NCBI GenBank assembly: GCA_012295225.1
Contig: WMKK01000002.1
Coordinates: forward strand, 547,949-611,948
From: Ostreococcus mediterraneus
Lineage: Eukaryota; Chlorophyta; Mamiellophyceae; Mamiellales; Bathycoccaceae
Direction of reading: 5' to 3'
Length of the DNA stretch: 64,000 bases
Position numbers and translations under genes: made by a program. The first letter of the stretch is position 1; each line of letters opens with the position of its first letter. Below, piece after piece: positions 1 through 8,848 of this stretch. Below the pieces are notes generated by a model, which was not told the origin of the DNA, searched no databases, and was given only the letters and a program-made list of their open reading frames with translations.

Positions 1-1
1 A

Positions 2-1162
2 GAGGAAATGAAGCGCGCCAAGGATGAGCAAGCCGCGGCGATACGCTTGGCGGACGATCGAGTCATGCATATGCAGGAAGAGCTTGAGAAGCCCGTCACC
101 GCTTCGATTGAATTTAAGGCCCTTAAGACTGAGCTTGAGCGTGTTAAAGAAGAGCAACAGAAATCTTTGCGGCTTTTCGAAGAGCGTGATGCAAAATTGC
201 AACAGTCAATAGAGGCTGAGAGAGCAAACATGGTGGTGTCGGCGCAGTGGGAAGAGCTCAAAACGGAGCTCGATCGCGTTAAAGGAGAACAGGCAACCAT
301 CCTAGCCCGCGCGCAGGTGCGGGAAATCGAGCTCAAGCAAGCTTTTGAAGCAGAGCGGCGCGAACTGGAGCAATCCCTTCGACTATCGTTTACGGCTGAA
401 CGTGTTGAATTTGAAGAACAGTTGTCGAAGTCGATCGCTCTCGAGCGCGGTGGGCTCGAAGAGCAAGTGCATGAAGCGGACACCCTTCTCGGCGGAGAAA
501 TTCAGCAGTTGCATGATGAGCTTGAACGGATGAAGGCTGAGCAAGCAAATACGTTGAGGCTCACAGAAGAACGCGGTTTGGCACTTAGACAATCGTTGGA
601 GAACGATGCTACGAACTTCGTCGGTCGCCTGGGGGAACGCGAGATGTCGATAGAATGGGATGTGTATGAGCTCAAACAAGAACTAGCTCGAGTCAGAGAC
701 GAACAAGCGTCTGTGTTGCAACAATCGAGCAAGCGAGAAGACGCGCTCAGAGATTCATTCAGCTTGGAACGACAGACGTTAGAGGAAGAAGTCATTCGCA
801 TCAACGCGCGAGCTATTGAACGAATTGAAGCCATGAAACGCGAAAGTGAGGAAGTCATTCGCACAGTGGAAAAGCGCGCAGAGCAAGCGGAACGCATGCT
901 CCAGAATGCTGAAACGTTTGCTCATGAAACGGAAAACAAGTTGAAAATGAGAGAAGAGGCTCTTCTGAAGCTCACAACAACACCAGTAGCGACATTGTCG
1001 CCATTTAGCAGCACACCAGGTAACTTACGGTACACGCCATTGGAACGTGCTCGTGCGCGTCGCCGACTCTTGCACGGTGTACCGGAGGAACATTTTAGTG
1101 TCGAGAAAATCGTTAGCGAAGCAAATAAACTGGCGCGCGAAATTCAGTATAGCATGAAGTAA
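2..1162 (+). CDS. Coiled-coil protein, 5' end outside the window
   Basis: The reading frame is already open at the first bases of the window, so the gene starts upstream; the first internal Met is at 8. About 385 residues are visible. Nearly all of it is heptad-like Glu/Lys/Arg/Leu-rich sequence with recurring blocks of the type ELxRVKxEQ, which suggests an internally duplicated long coiled coil. The last 60 or so residues change character: a Ser/Thr/Pro-rich stretch (residues about 315-335) followed by a short basic RARARR helix and a tail ending in YSMK. No catalytic domain is visible. It could be a cytoskeletal, Golgi or nuclear-envelope structural protein, but coiled coils do not permit a family call. 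The stop lies 21 bp from the convergent stop of the next gene. Confidence 0.75.
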   Translation, partial: EEMKRAKDEQAAAIRLADDRVMHMQEELEKPVTASIEFKALKTELERVKEEQQKSLRLFEERDAKLQQSIEAERANMVVSAQWEELKTELDRVKGEQATILARAQVREIELKQAFEAERRELEQSLRLSFTAERVEFEEQLSKSIALERGGLEEQVHEADTLLGGEIQQLHDELERMKAEQANTLRLTEERGLALRQSLENDATNFVGRLGEREMSIEWDVYELKQELARVRDEQASVLQQSSKREDALRDSFSLERQTLEEEVIRINARAIERIEAMKRESEEVIRTVEKRAEQAERMLQNAETFAHETENKLKMREEALLKLTTTPVATLSPFSSTPGNLRYTPLERARARRRLLHGVPEEHFSVEKIVSEANKLAREIQYSMK

Positions 1163-1183
1163 ATCAAAACCGTATAGCTAAAT

Positions 1184-3547
1184 TCATGTCTTCGTTGTCG
1201 TCGCCTCCGAAACCGCCTGTAAAAATCGTCCTATTGAAATACCTTCAAAGTGTTCAAGCTTGATTCTATGTTTCCACTTGAAATTGTTGGAAATTTTGTC
1301 ATCCCACGCGCGAACAAATTTAATCGGCGTAAGTTTACTGCCACACTGCGAATGACCCTTAGTCGTCACTTCAATTACTTTATTTTCTTGTCGAAAGTAA
1401 AAGTTTCCTCGAATGTCACCTAGGATGACTTCGATGAATTCTCCATCGGGAATCAAACACGGGATGACAACCTTCTTCGCAGCCGATCCCATGGAAATAT
1501 CAACCATTTGACCAGGGTGGTTTGGTGGCGGTGGTTTTTGTGTTGGCACATCGAACTCTTTCTTTGAAACCGGCGTCGCGCTTGGTTTACTTTCGACGAC
1601 TTTTCCGGGTGTCGATTGTTTAGAAGCGTCTCCGCCGGTGGAGGAAATTTTGATGCTTGAAAGAATTCTTGTCAATCCTCCTTGCTTAGAAGCTTTGACA
1701 GCTCTCGCGTCATCACCGTCGTCTTGTCTATCCAGTCGCGGGGTGATAGGTCGGCTGGCGATCTGAGTCATGCCCTTTGACGATGAACTCGAACTCGATG
1801 ATGAACTCGAACTTGACGAGCTGCTAGATGACGAAGTAGATGAAGTGCTAGACGACGTCCCTGAATCTGAGCTGGAGGCTGAACGCGATTTACTTTGCTG
1901 TGAAGTCCCTTCGTCCATATTTTGACTATCAGAAGCAGAAGTGGCTCCTGTGCCTTCAGATGTATCGATTTTCGCGCTACCAGCAGCGCCTTCATCGTCA
2001 ACGTGCCACCGCGGTGGTTCTCCATCGTATCCGATTTCTTTCATCACCGCGTCGGCCACCGCCCTCTCGACGACGCCGAATTTGTCGCTCGAGTGCTCTG
2101 CACAGTTCTTAAAGCCATGAACGAGAGATGTGGGTACGCGCTTGTGATTCTTATATCCACCACGATTCAACCTTGCAATGAGTGCGCTTACAGCAAGAAA
2201 CAACACCAAGTCTTTATTCGGCGCTGGCTTCAAGTTTTCAATTTGCGCGACGATATCATCAAACGTCGATGTTTCGTTCTTACTTTGCACGAGTTTCACC
2301 TGATCGACCACGTCTTGAGTGGTTTTAGTCAACGTAGCGAACGAATCCATCTTTAATCCCTCTAACGCTCTGACGCAACCTCGATCCACCTGCAAATCTT
2401 TCACGAACACGCTATAGCGCAAACCACCACCTTTGGCTAATAAAGCGGCGATGGCTTCGTTGAGCTCCTTCTTTTCATCTCGCCTCGGTTGTAAATCCGC
2501 TTCCGCCGGCTCGGCCTCTTCAACAAACTCCCAAGGCTCGCTCTCGATCACCTGATCGATTTGTTTTGAAGCTACTTTAGCGTTATCCCCGGCAACAACT
2601 GGTGGCGGTACTTTTACCAGCTCGGGTGCGTCTTCAGGTTGCTTCTCAGACTCCGAATCGGACGACGACGAACTCGAGGATGACGAACTCGAAGACGAAG
2701 AACTCGATGAACTCGCTCGAGGCAACTCCTTCGGCATTTCCGTGGCCTTTGTCGCCACTGGTGCCTTCTTCGCCGCGGGAGGCTCCTTTTTTGCGACTGG
2801 TTCCTTTGCCGGCACCTTTTTGGCTGGCGCTTTTTTAACGGCCGGCTCCTTCGCCGACAAAGCTTTGACTTCTTCAACCTTTGCGCGCTTCGTCTGAACA
2901 GCTGTTCCAGGAAGTGCGTCTTCATCTCTCGTGCGCTTCTTACCACTCACGTCTACGTTCTGGAGCTCGGCGGCGGCTCCAAACGCTCTCGGCGTCGCCG
3001 TCGCCGCGGGTGTCGTTCCCATATTCAATCGACGTTGCGCATAATCCGGTGTGAGATGCCCAGCACCTAACAACGCCGGTGACAAACCCCCCACCATCGC
3101 GCCCGCGCCTAGACTAACACTCGGCGACAACAACGGCGAATGCGCCAACGCCTTTCTATTATACGCTCGCAACGCCGCCGGAGACGACAGCGCTTTAAAG
3201 TCCACATCCTCCGAATCCGCGTTCGCGCACGTCATCTGCGCCATGATGGTCGTAAACTCCTCGTGCGCCAACGCGGTGTCATTTATCGGCGTCCAAATCC
3301 CATCGCCACCGGGTAAAGGCGAGAAACCGTGCAACCGCTCGACGCTCGACGCGCCCAATTCAGGCTCAGCCTCCTCGTGCGCGCGCGCAATCGCCTCTCG
3401 CAGCGCCGCCACGGTCCGCGTCAGGGGAACCTCAACGATAATTGACGTTCCCACCGACGTGAGCACGCGCGCTGCGACCGCAGATCCATCGCCGCGCGAC
3501 ATAAAGTCTCGGCGATCGATGTGACGGCGGCTGTCGCACGATGACAC
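1184..3547 (-). CDS. Ser-rich nuclear-type protein, function unknown
   Basis: A 787-residue protein without introns; an alternative start Met lies at 3502. Residues about 25-105 look like a beta-grasp (ubiquitin-like) fold. A basic KKRTRDED block near residue 210 and an Ala/Lys/Pro-rich linker with repeated AKK/APVK units resemble nuclear localisation signals. Two long Ser runs follow (near residues 285-305 and 560-605). A folded helical stretch sits between them (about 360-520), and the last 110 residues look like a small beta-barrel (PCLIPDGEFIEVILGDIRG). The order ubiquitin-like N-terminus, basic disordered middle, small barrel at the C-terminus weakly recalls coilin, but no diagnostic motif proves it. 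The Ser runs use mixed TCG, AGT and TCA codons, so they are not a simple triplet expansion. Confidence 0.7.
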   Translation of the reverse strand: MSSCDSRRHIDRRDFMSRGDGSAVAARVLTSVGTSIIVEVPLTRTVAALREAIARAHEEAEPELGASSVERLHGFSPLPGGDGIWTPINDTALAHEEFTTIMAQMTCANADSEDVDFKALSSPAALRAYNRKALAHSPLLSPSVSLGAGAMVGGLSPALLGAGHLTPDYAQRRLNMGTTPAATATPRAFGAAAELQNVDVSGKKRTRDEDALPGTAVQTKRAKVEEVKALSAKEPAVKKAPAKKVPAKEPVAKKEPPAAKKAPVATKATEMPKELPRASSSSSSSSSSSSSSSSSSDSESEKQPEDAPELVKVPPPVVAGDNAKVASKQIDQVIESEPWEFVEEAEPAEADLQPRRDEKKELNEAIAALLAKGGGLRYSVFVKDLQVDRGCVRALEGLKMDSFATLTKTTQDVVDQVKLVQSKNETSTFDDIVAQIENLKPAPNKDLVLFLAVSALIARLNRGGYKNHKRVPTSLVHGFKNCAEHSSDKFGVVERAVADAVMKEIGYDGEPPRWHVDDEGAAGSAKIDTSEGTGATSASDSQNMDEGTSQQSKSRSASSSDSGTSSSTSSTSSSSSSSSSSSSSSSSSSSKGMTQIASRPITPRLDRQDDGDDARAVKASKQGGLTRILSSIKISSTGGDASKQSTPGKVVESKPSATPVSKKEFDVPTQKPPPPNHPGQMVDISMGSAAKKVVIPCLIPDGEFIEVILGDIRGNFYFRQENKVIEVTTKGHSQCGSKLTPIKFVRAWDDKISNNFKWKHRIKLEHFEGISIGRFLQAVSEATTTKT

Positions 3548-3767
3548 CCTCGACGACGGGCACCTCGACGACGGTTTTCAACGCCGCGTCGCGTCACGGT
3601 GCGATGCGCGTGGAAACGACTCGCGTCACGCAGGCGCGGGCGTGCGACGACGCGTTCGTCGCGCGCGTGGCGCGGTGTGATGCGCCAAACGTGCGTATGG
3701 AGCTCTTGGTGTCAGCAATCGTCGGCTACGGCGTCGTTCTTCAATGGGCTACGGACTATGGACTACA

Positions 3768-3787
3768 GATGACTACGGATGACTACG
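3768..3787. repeat. Short direct repeat, 10 bp x 2
   Basis: Two exact copies of GATGACTACG lie head to tail, preceded by degenerate copies of GGACTA/GGCTACGG from about 3723. This lies in the 243-bp gap between the start of the Ser-rich gene and the stop of the Canopy-like gene. Nothing else is evident in that gap; an open frame at 3541-3837 on the plus strand has no protein-like features. Confidence 0.6.
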
Positions 3788-3790
3788 CGC

Positions 3791-4614
3791 TCACGGCGCC
3801 TTGGGTTTATTTGGTAGTTGCGGTGGATACACGCTAGGCAGTAAGAGCACCGGGACGAAGGTCAAGGTGAGGAACCACGGCAAAAGGAGGAGCGCGACGC
3901 GCGGACGCTCGATGATTTTCCGCCAGTCTTTGCGAACGTTGAATCGACGCGCTTTCGACGTCATCTTCGGGCAACGAATGGCGGCGTGCGCACACACGCC
4001 ATCGATGAATTCATGTGTTGATTTTGACTTCACCAGGGCGTCGCGCATGATTGGTGCGTCGCTCTTTGTCGCGAGCCGGGACAGACGCCGACACGCGACG
4101 GCGGCGGCGCCATCCGCGACACCTTTGTGTCCAGGACCTACGGGTTCGATGTCTTCGACGAAATAGCCGTCGCCGAGCCAGTCGTAACGCTTTAAATAGC
4201 GCGCTAGAGATTCTCGAGCGCACGTTCGGTGGAGCGCGTCTCGGGTAAACGCCACGCTCTCCTGCGGACGCGGACGACGTCGGTTAGTCTGCTCGTAAGG
4301 TGTGGTCAAAGGTGACGCGCGTGCGAGTCGCACGAGTCGCCGGTCGCCGGACACAATCGCACCTCATAAAACGCTTCGCGCTCTCCACCGTTCGCGTCGA
4401 TGTCGACGACGCGGGATGAACGCACGTCTGGGCTAAGACGTGAGAGCTCTCGCGCGACATCGCGAACGATGAGCTCACACGCCGAGCACGCGAGGGAGTA
4501 CTCGCTATGCAGTGGCGATGATGAGAAGGACGAGGAATCCGGAGTTGAGAAGCTAATGTGCGTGGCGACGGCGAGAAGGGCGACGAACCATGCTTTGAGA
4601 AGCGGTTGTTTCAT
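3791..4614 (-). CDS. Canopy-like (CNPY/DUF3456-type) secretory-pathway protein, two exons
   Basis: Exon 1 is 4614-4363 and exon 2 is 4261-3791; the 101-bp intron (4362-4262) starts GTGCGA, has the branch sequence GACTAAC, and ends GCAG. The join keeps frame in phase 0 and gives 240 residues. The start is chosen at MKQPLLKAWFV, which opens a good signal peptide. The mature part carries a CSAC pair followed by four more spaced Cys (RTC, VAC, GVC, IRC). Six Cys in this spacing is the hallmark of the saposin-like Canopy/MIR-interacting family, which acts as ER co-chaperones in animals. Unlike soluble Canopy proteins it has a hydrophobic segment near the C-terminus (ALLLLPWFLTLTFVPVLLL), so it may be membrane-anchored. 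The family assignment rests on the cysteine pattern, not on an alignment. Confidence 0.72.
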
Positions 4615-4758
4615 CGCGCGCTGGCGAGGCGAGGACTGACACACGACGAGGACGTTCGCGAGCAAGCGTGCCACGTAGTTTGCTAATCTTCTAAGCCATG
4701 CGGTTACAACTAGATGGACACATATGCGCGCATGGGTCAATGTTCTAATTCCTATGGA

Positions 4759-5670
4759 TCACGCGCTCACGCCTAGAGCGCGGCACACCTTTGGAGGGGC
4801 GTTGACAAAATTTTTCCCAGTCACCGCGCTGAGCACGATGGTATACACCATATGTAAAATCAACGTGTAACTAAACGAATTGATGAGAATGAAAAACATC
4901 GCCGTTGCCCAAACCCATCCCATCGTTGGCGCGAACGTCGCTCCCACGCCCGCGGCGAATTGATCAATAAGCGCGTACATTTGCGTCACGAGCAACGCCA
5001 GTACGTTTTCTCGCCACACCAAAGACGACACCGCCAACGATCCTAATATCCCACACGTTCGCGTCAGCGCGCTCACGGGAATCGTCACCCACCAACTCGA
5101 ACCGCGCACCCAAAGCGACCCTAACGTATACGCTAAAACGCCGTGCAGGCAGAAATAATTCAACGCTCGCAACGGCCCGCTAATCAACGCCAACAACAAC
5201 GTCGCCACGACCAACGTCCGCATCGCCGCTTTCTCGCCCCAACGCGCGGCGGCGATCACCACTGGCAGCGGAAACAACGCCCCAAAATATGCATCAAAGC
5301 GAAACAACGAACTGACGTGAAACGTCAACCCAGTCATCGCCGCGAGCATCGCCGCCTCGACGAGCACCTTCACCGGCAACCCATCGACGTTCGGCGCCGC
5401 GCGCGCCACCACCGACTCATTCACCGCCGCCGGCGACGACACCGCGATGTCATCGCCCCCAGCCCCCACATTGCGCGCGCCGAACGCCGCGTGACGCCGC
5501 GCCGAGCCGCGCGAACCGACGCCTCGACCGCGCGCGCACCCATCGACATCGATGACGATGACGCCGCCACCGACGCCACCGACGCCGCGCCGCGCGCGCC
5601 GCGCGAGACCACGCGCGCGGACGTCGACGACGGTGCCGACGCGCGTCGCCACCGACGCGTTCGCGCGCAT
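4759..5670 (-). CDS. Plastid multi-pass membrane protein, DUF2232-like
   Basis: The frame is open to 5988, but the Met at 5670 begins a typical plastid transit peptide (MRANASVATRVGT, then Arg/Ala-rich), giving 303 residues. About six hydrophobic segments follow from residue 110, including FDAYFGALFPLPVVIAAARWG and ALISGPLRALNYFCLHG. That layout resembles the DUF2232 family, whose cyanobacterial and plastid members are small polytopic membrane proteins sometimes compared with substrate-binding components of ECF transporters. No catalytic residues are evident, and substrate and membrane (envelope or thylakoid) are unknown. It is divergently arranged with RPL10A across a 328-bp gap. Confidence 0.65.
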   Translation of the reverse strand: MRANASVATRVGTVVDVRARGLARRARRGVGGVGGGVIVIDVDGCARGRGVGSRGSARRHAAFGARNVGAGGDDIAVSSPAAVNESVVARAAPNVDGLPVKVLVEAAMLAAMTGLTFHVSSLFRFDAYFGALFPLPVVIAAARWGEKAAMRTLVVATLLLALISGPLRALNYFCLHGVLAYTLGSLWVRGSSWWVTIPVSALTRTCGILGSLAVSSLVWRENVLALLVTQMYALIDQFAAGVGATFAPTMGWVWATAMFFILINSFSYTLILHMVYTIVLSAVTGKNFVNAPPKVCRALGVSA

Positions 5671-5998
5671 CGTCGACTGGAGCCGCGGCGACGCGCCGCG
5701 GAGCTCCAGTGGGCGGGCGCAGAGTGGTTTACATTGGTGGCGTCGCGGGTCCGCGAATGCCGCGCGCGCGACCGCTCCATCCGTCTCTTTGCGACGCGTT
5801 TGATTAAGTACAGATGAGGTGCGTCGATGACGATGTGCGCGATGGAGGCGCGAGCGTGCGTGGTGGTTTGTTTGCGCGGCGTCCGGCGTCGCGCGACTCG
5901 CGCGACGCGGGGCTGACCGCTCGGGGATGGGGAATTCGGCGCGGCTAGGGCTTTGTGCGTCGCGCCGGGGATCGCGCGCGCGGGACACGGTCGCGTGG
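5671..5998. promoter_or_regulatory. Shared divergent upstream region of the DUF2232-like gene and RPL10A
   Basis: A 328-bp gap between the two divergent starts. It is GC-rich with runs of GCGCGC and no recognised TATA box or small gene. Both promoters and both 5' leaders must lie here. Arg-rich open frames on both strands across it look like composition artefacts. Confidence 0.4.
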
Positions 5999-6737
5999 AT
6001 GCGATCGTGCGTGAGGGTTGGCGTGGAACGATTTTAAACGTGATGATTACTGACGCCTCGTTTCTTTCGTCTCGTCTTCTCTCGCGCGCAGTAAGCTCAA
6101 CACCGATACCCTCAAGGAGGGTGTGTCCTTTTTGTTGGAGAAATCCAAGGAAAAGCCGCGCAAGTTTGTGGAAACCGTGGAACTTCAAATTGGTTTGAAG
6201 AACTACGATCCGCAAAAGGATAAGCGTTTCAACGGTACGGTCAAGCTCCCGGCTATCCCGCGCCCGAAGTTGAAGCTTTGCATCTTGGGCGATGCCAAGC
6301 ATTGCGAAGAAGCGGCTGGTAACGGCATCGACGCGATGGATGTCGAAGCGTTGAAGAAGTTGAACAAGAACAAGAAGTTGATTAAGAAGTTGGCGAAGAA
6401 GTACCAAGTTTTCTTGGCGTCTGAGTCTGTGATCAAGCAAATTCCTCGTCTCTTGGGTCCGGGTTTGAACAAGGCGGGTAAGTTCCCCACCTTGGCCTCG
6501 CACCACGAACCGCTCGAAAACAAGATCAACGAAGTGCGTTCCCAAGTCAAGTTCCAACTTAAGAAGGTGCTTTGCTTGGCCGTCGCCGTTGGCCACGTTG
6601 AAATGAACGAAAAGGAATTGTTCATCAACATCCAAACGAGCGTCAACTTTTTGGTGTCCTTGTTGAAGAAGAACTGGCAAAACGTCAAGTCTTTGTACGT
6701 CAAGACCACCATGGGACCGCCGTTCCGCCTCTACTAA
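5999..6737 (+). CDS. RPL10A: 60S ribosomal protein L10a (uL1), two exons
   Basis: The second exon (6092-6737) encodes nearly the whole protein, with signature segments [36 protein letters not shown] and [19 protein letters not shown] and the conserved end MGPPFRLY. Reading only from the Met at 6123 would drop the family N-terminus. I infer exon 1 as 5999-6006 (ATG CGA TC), then an 85-bp intron with donor GTGCGT, branch TACTGAC and a pyrimidine-rich tract before GCAG. The join is in frame, starts [14 protein letters not shown] and gives 217 residues, close to the length of animal and plant L10a. uL1 forms the L1 stalk of the large cytosolic ribosomal subunit. The 8-nt first exon is the least certain part. 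Confidence 0.93.
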
Positions 6738-7092
6738 ATGTATTTAGTGGGGACACATTCGTGACACTGCATCACTCTCTGAAACTACTACTTTGGTAGT
6801 TTTAGCGTACACCAAGTCACCGCAGCCACAACTAAGCCCCACAGGGACCATGCCCTGTGAAACGGCGTAGCTACGGTAGACATTGGGAGCCGATTTACTT
6901 CGGCGGCGCTTGCTTTGTCTGTTTTAATCTCGACGGCGATGGGGAACCATCGACGTCGTACGACGCGAAGAGACTACTTACATAAAAACCCGATTTGTTA
7001 TGCACAATTCATCGAACGTAACACTTTCATTCATTTGTTTCATTTCACTACAACTAGACATACAGCGCGCGCGTAAGAGGAGTTTTACAGTT
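6738..7092. other. 355-bp gap with several perfect hairpins, possible structured RNA or 3' UTR
   Basis: There is no coding signal between the RPL10A stop and the convergent stop of the CPBP protease gene. Instead there are regular inverted repeats: AAACTAC/GTAGTTT with a 7-nt loop (6782-6802), CACAGGG/CCCTGTG with a 6-nt loop (6840-6859), CGTAG/CTACG (about 6866-6875), GCCGA/TCGGC (about 6889-6904), and CGATGG/CCATCG closed by a GGAA loop (about 6936-6951). I compared it by eye with U1-U6, U3, SRP, RNase P/MRP and TPP riboswitch signatures and found no match. It may be a long structured 3' UTR or an independent noncoding RNA. Confidence 0.35.
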
Positions 7093-8256
7093 TTAAAAGC
7101 CCGGAATCCCGAGCTCCTTGGCGAAGCCGCCTTTAATCGCGGCGGCGACGACGATTAATACGCCCGAGTTCCACAACGAATGAATCATCATTGGTGTCAA
7201 TAAGTTGCGCGTACGGGCATACGAGAACCCCAAAACCATCCCAAGCACCACGAGTTCGACAAAGTCACGCGGTGCCAAGTGCGCGAGCCCGAACAAGACG
7301 CTACTAAACAACACCGCACCAGGCGTCGGAAGCCACTTTGTGAGCGACGCCAAAAGAAAGCCTCTAAACACGACTTCTTCGAGCAACGGCGCGAGCACGC
7401 TCGTCACCGTGAGCACAGCCACGAGAGCAGTCGGGTCGTCTGATTGTATCAACGGCAATACGCCATCAATCGTGCCTGGAGCTTGTTCGGCGATTTGATT
7501 CGCCGCCGCCGAAGGCGCGCCCGAGCGCTGCGCGTTGTCCACCGCCTCCATCGCGAACGACGTCGCCGCGAGCACCAAAAACGTTGTTCCGTACCCTAAC
7601 AACCCATACTTGGCCCAGCCCTTTTCGCTCTCAAAAGGCTCGCTGAAATCAATCGTAAACCAATCGTTCTTGGCGTCTTTTACGACATCCAAATGCCTCG
7701 ACACGCACGCGTACACCACGCTCAAGCTCACGACGGTTTCCACGACTTGCACCGCGAGCAAGTACTCCGCCTGTTCCACGGGCGTAAACGCGCTCGGATC
7801 GATGTGTGCGCGCGAAAGCGCCAAAGGAAACCCTATCGCCGCCACGCCGACAAAGCTCACGCACCACCCGACGAGTCCCAGCGCCACCGTCGCCCCGCTC
7901 CACGGCACGCGCCACTTTTCTCGATAATCATCCAGCCCCAACTTTAAGTCTCCATCTGCCACGCGCGCGCGCGCCTTGATGGCATCAATCGACGCCTGCG
8001 ACACCGTGAGTTCATCTTCGCTCTTCGAGCGCGTGTCGCGATCGTCAGAGCCCGCGCGCGGCGCGCACACGCGCCGTTGGTTCAGTCGGCGTTGACACTG
8101 GAGCTGACACCTGTCACCCAGCGCCCGCGCGCGCCGCGACGCCGCCGCCATCGACGCCGTCGCCGCCATCGACGCGACGCCGACGCGTCGTGCGCGCACC
8201 CCCGACGCACCGCCGACGCGCGTCATCGACGACGCCATCGTCGCCGTTGACGTCAT
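7093..8256 (-). CDS. CPBP (CAAX protease/bacteriocin-processing type) intramembrane protease, plastid-targeted
   Basis: 387 residues, no intron. The N-terminal 75 residues are Ala/Ser/Arg-rich with no acidic residues until the processing region, as in a transit peptide. Several transmembrane segments follow. The three family motifs are intact: EEVVFRG (Glu293-Glu294 and Arg298), FGLAH (His326) and HSLWN (His359, Asn363), which form the glutamate-dependent metalloprotease-type site within the membrane. Plant plastids hold several members of this family, including the SCO4-type proteins. The start sits only 41 bp from the divergent start of the zinc-finger gene, so the two must share a tiny promoter. 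An alternative start is the Met at residue 7 or 11. Confidence 0.88.
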   Translation of the reverse strand: MTSTATMASSMTRVGGASGVRARRVGVASMAATASMAAASRRARALGDRCQLQCQRRLNQRRVCAPRAGSDDRDTRSKSEDELTVSQASIDAIKARARVADGDLKLGLDDYREKWRVPWSGATVALGLVGWCVSFVGVAAIGFPLALSRAHIDPSAFTPVEQAEYLLAVQVVETVVSLSVVYACVSRHLDVVKDAKNDWFTIDFSEPFESEKGWAKYGLLGYGTTFLVLAATSFAMEAVDNAQRSGAPSAAANQIAEQAPGTIDGVLPLIQSDDPTALVAVLTVTSVLAPLLEEVVFRGFLLASLTKWLPTPGAVLFSSVLFGLAHLAPRDFVELVVLGMVLGFSYARTRNLLTPMMIHSLWNSGVLIVVAAAIKGGFAKELGIPGF

Positions 8257-8297
8257 CGTCGTCCGAGGCGTCCTCTGACGTCACTCACGCGCGCGCC

Positions 8298-8726
8298 ATG
8301 TGTGCCGCTCGCCCCGCGCCCTCGCGCGCGGTGGCGTCCACGAGCGCGGCGGCGTCGCCTCGCGCGCACCGCCATCGTCCCGCGCGTCGCCCTCTGCGCC
8401 CTCGCGCGTCGCCCGTGGACCCGTACGAAACCACGCAGCTCGTGTCCGTGGCGTGCACCGTGGGCGCGCTCGGACTCGCCGCACTCGCGCTCGGTGCCAA
8501 GCGCGAACCGGTGCCGTGCCCGTCGTGCGCCACCGCCGGGGGCGAGCGGTGCGTGTTCTGCGACGCCACGGGGCGACGGGCGACGCCGATTGAGATTACG
8601 CAGCGCGATAGGAACGACGACGGCGTGCTCGGGCTCACGCGGAGGAACCCGTACGAGTGCACGGCGTGCAAGGGGGCGGGGATGATTTTATGTCGCAATT
8701 GCAAGGGAAGCGGGTACGTGGATTAG
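8298..8726 (+). CDS. Plastid DnaJ-type zinc-finger protein (BSD2/PSA2-like)
   Basis: 142 residues from the Met at 8298; frame-open sequence upstream to 8190 overlaps the divergent protease gene and is left out. The N-terminus (MCAARPAPSRAVASTSAAAS) is transit-like. A hydrophobic segment (VSVACTVGALGLAALALG) follows. Then come paired CxxC motifs of the DnaJ cysteine-rich type: CPSC, CVFCDATG, CTACKGAG and CRNCKGSG. There is no J domain. Small plastid proteins of this kind, such as BSD2 and PSA2, are folding or assembly chaperones for Rubisco or photosystems. The hydrophobic segment suggests a thylakoid or envelope membrane location. Confidence 0.82.
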   Translation: MCAARPAPSRAVASTSAAASPRAHRHRPARRPLRPRASPVDPYETTQLVSVACTVGALGLAALALGAKREPVPCPSCATAGGERCVFCDATGRRATPIEITQRDRNDDGVLGLTRRNPYECTACKGAGMILCRNCKGSGYVD

Positions 8727-8848
8727 ATGAATATCGTTGATGGGCGCGGGCGATTGGTTCGGGCGTGCGATTAGGGCAATAGTGGGGTGTACATAATGAT
8801 GAGCATTAATCTTTAAACGTTTACGTCAAAACGCGACTCTCAAAGCGC

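Noticed and set aside
3541-3837. 98-codon plus-strand frame between two minus-strand genes
   Set aside because: Overlaps both neighbours and translates short DNA repeats; no domain or signal.
5421-6680. Minus-strand 419-codon frame antisense to RPL10A
   Set aside because: RPL10A on the plus strand is unambiguous; the antisense product has no family features.
6738-7092. TPP riboswitch or spliceosomal RNA
   Set aside because: Searched by eye for the CUGAGA/GAUCUG pair and for U1-U6, U3, SRP and RNase P signatures; none present.
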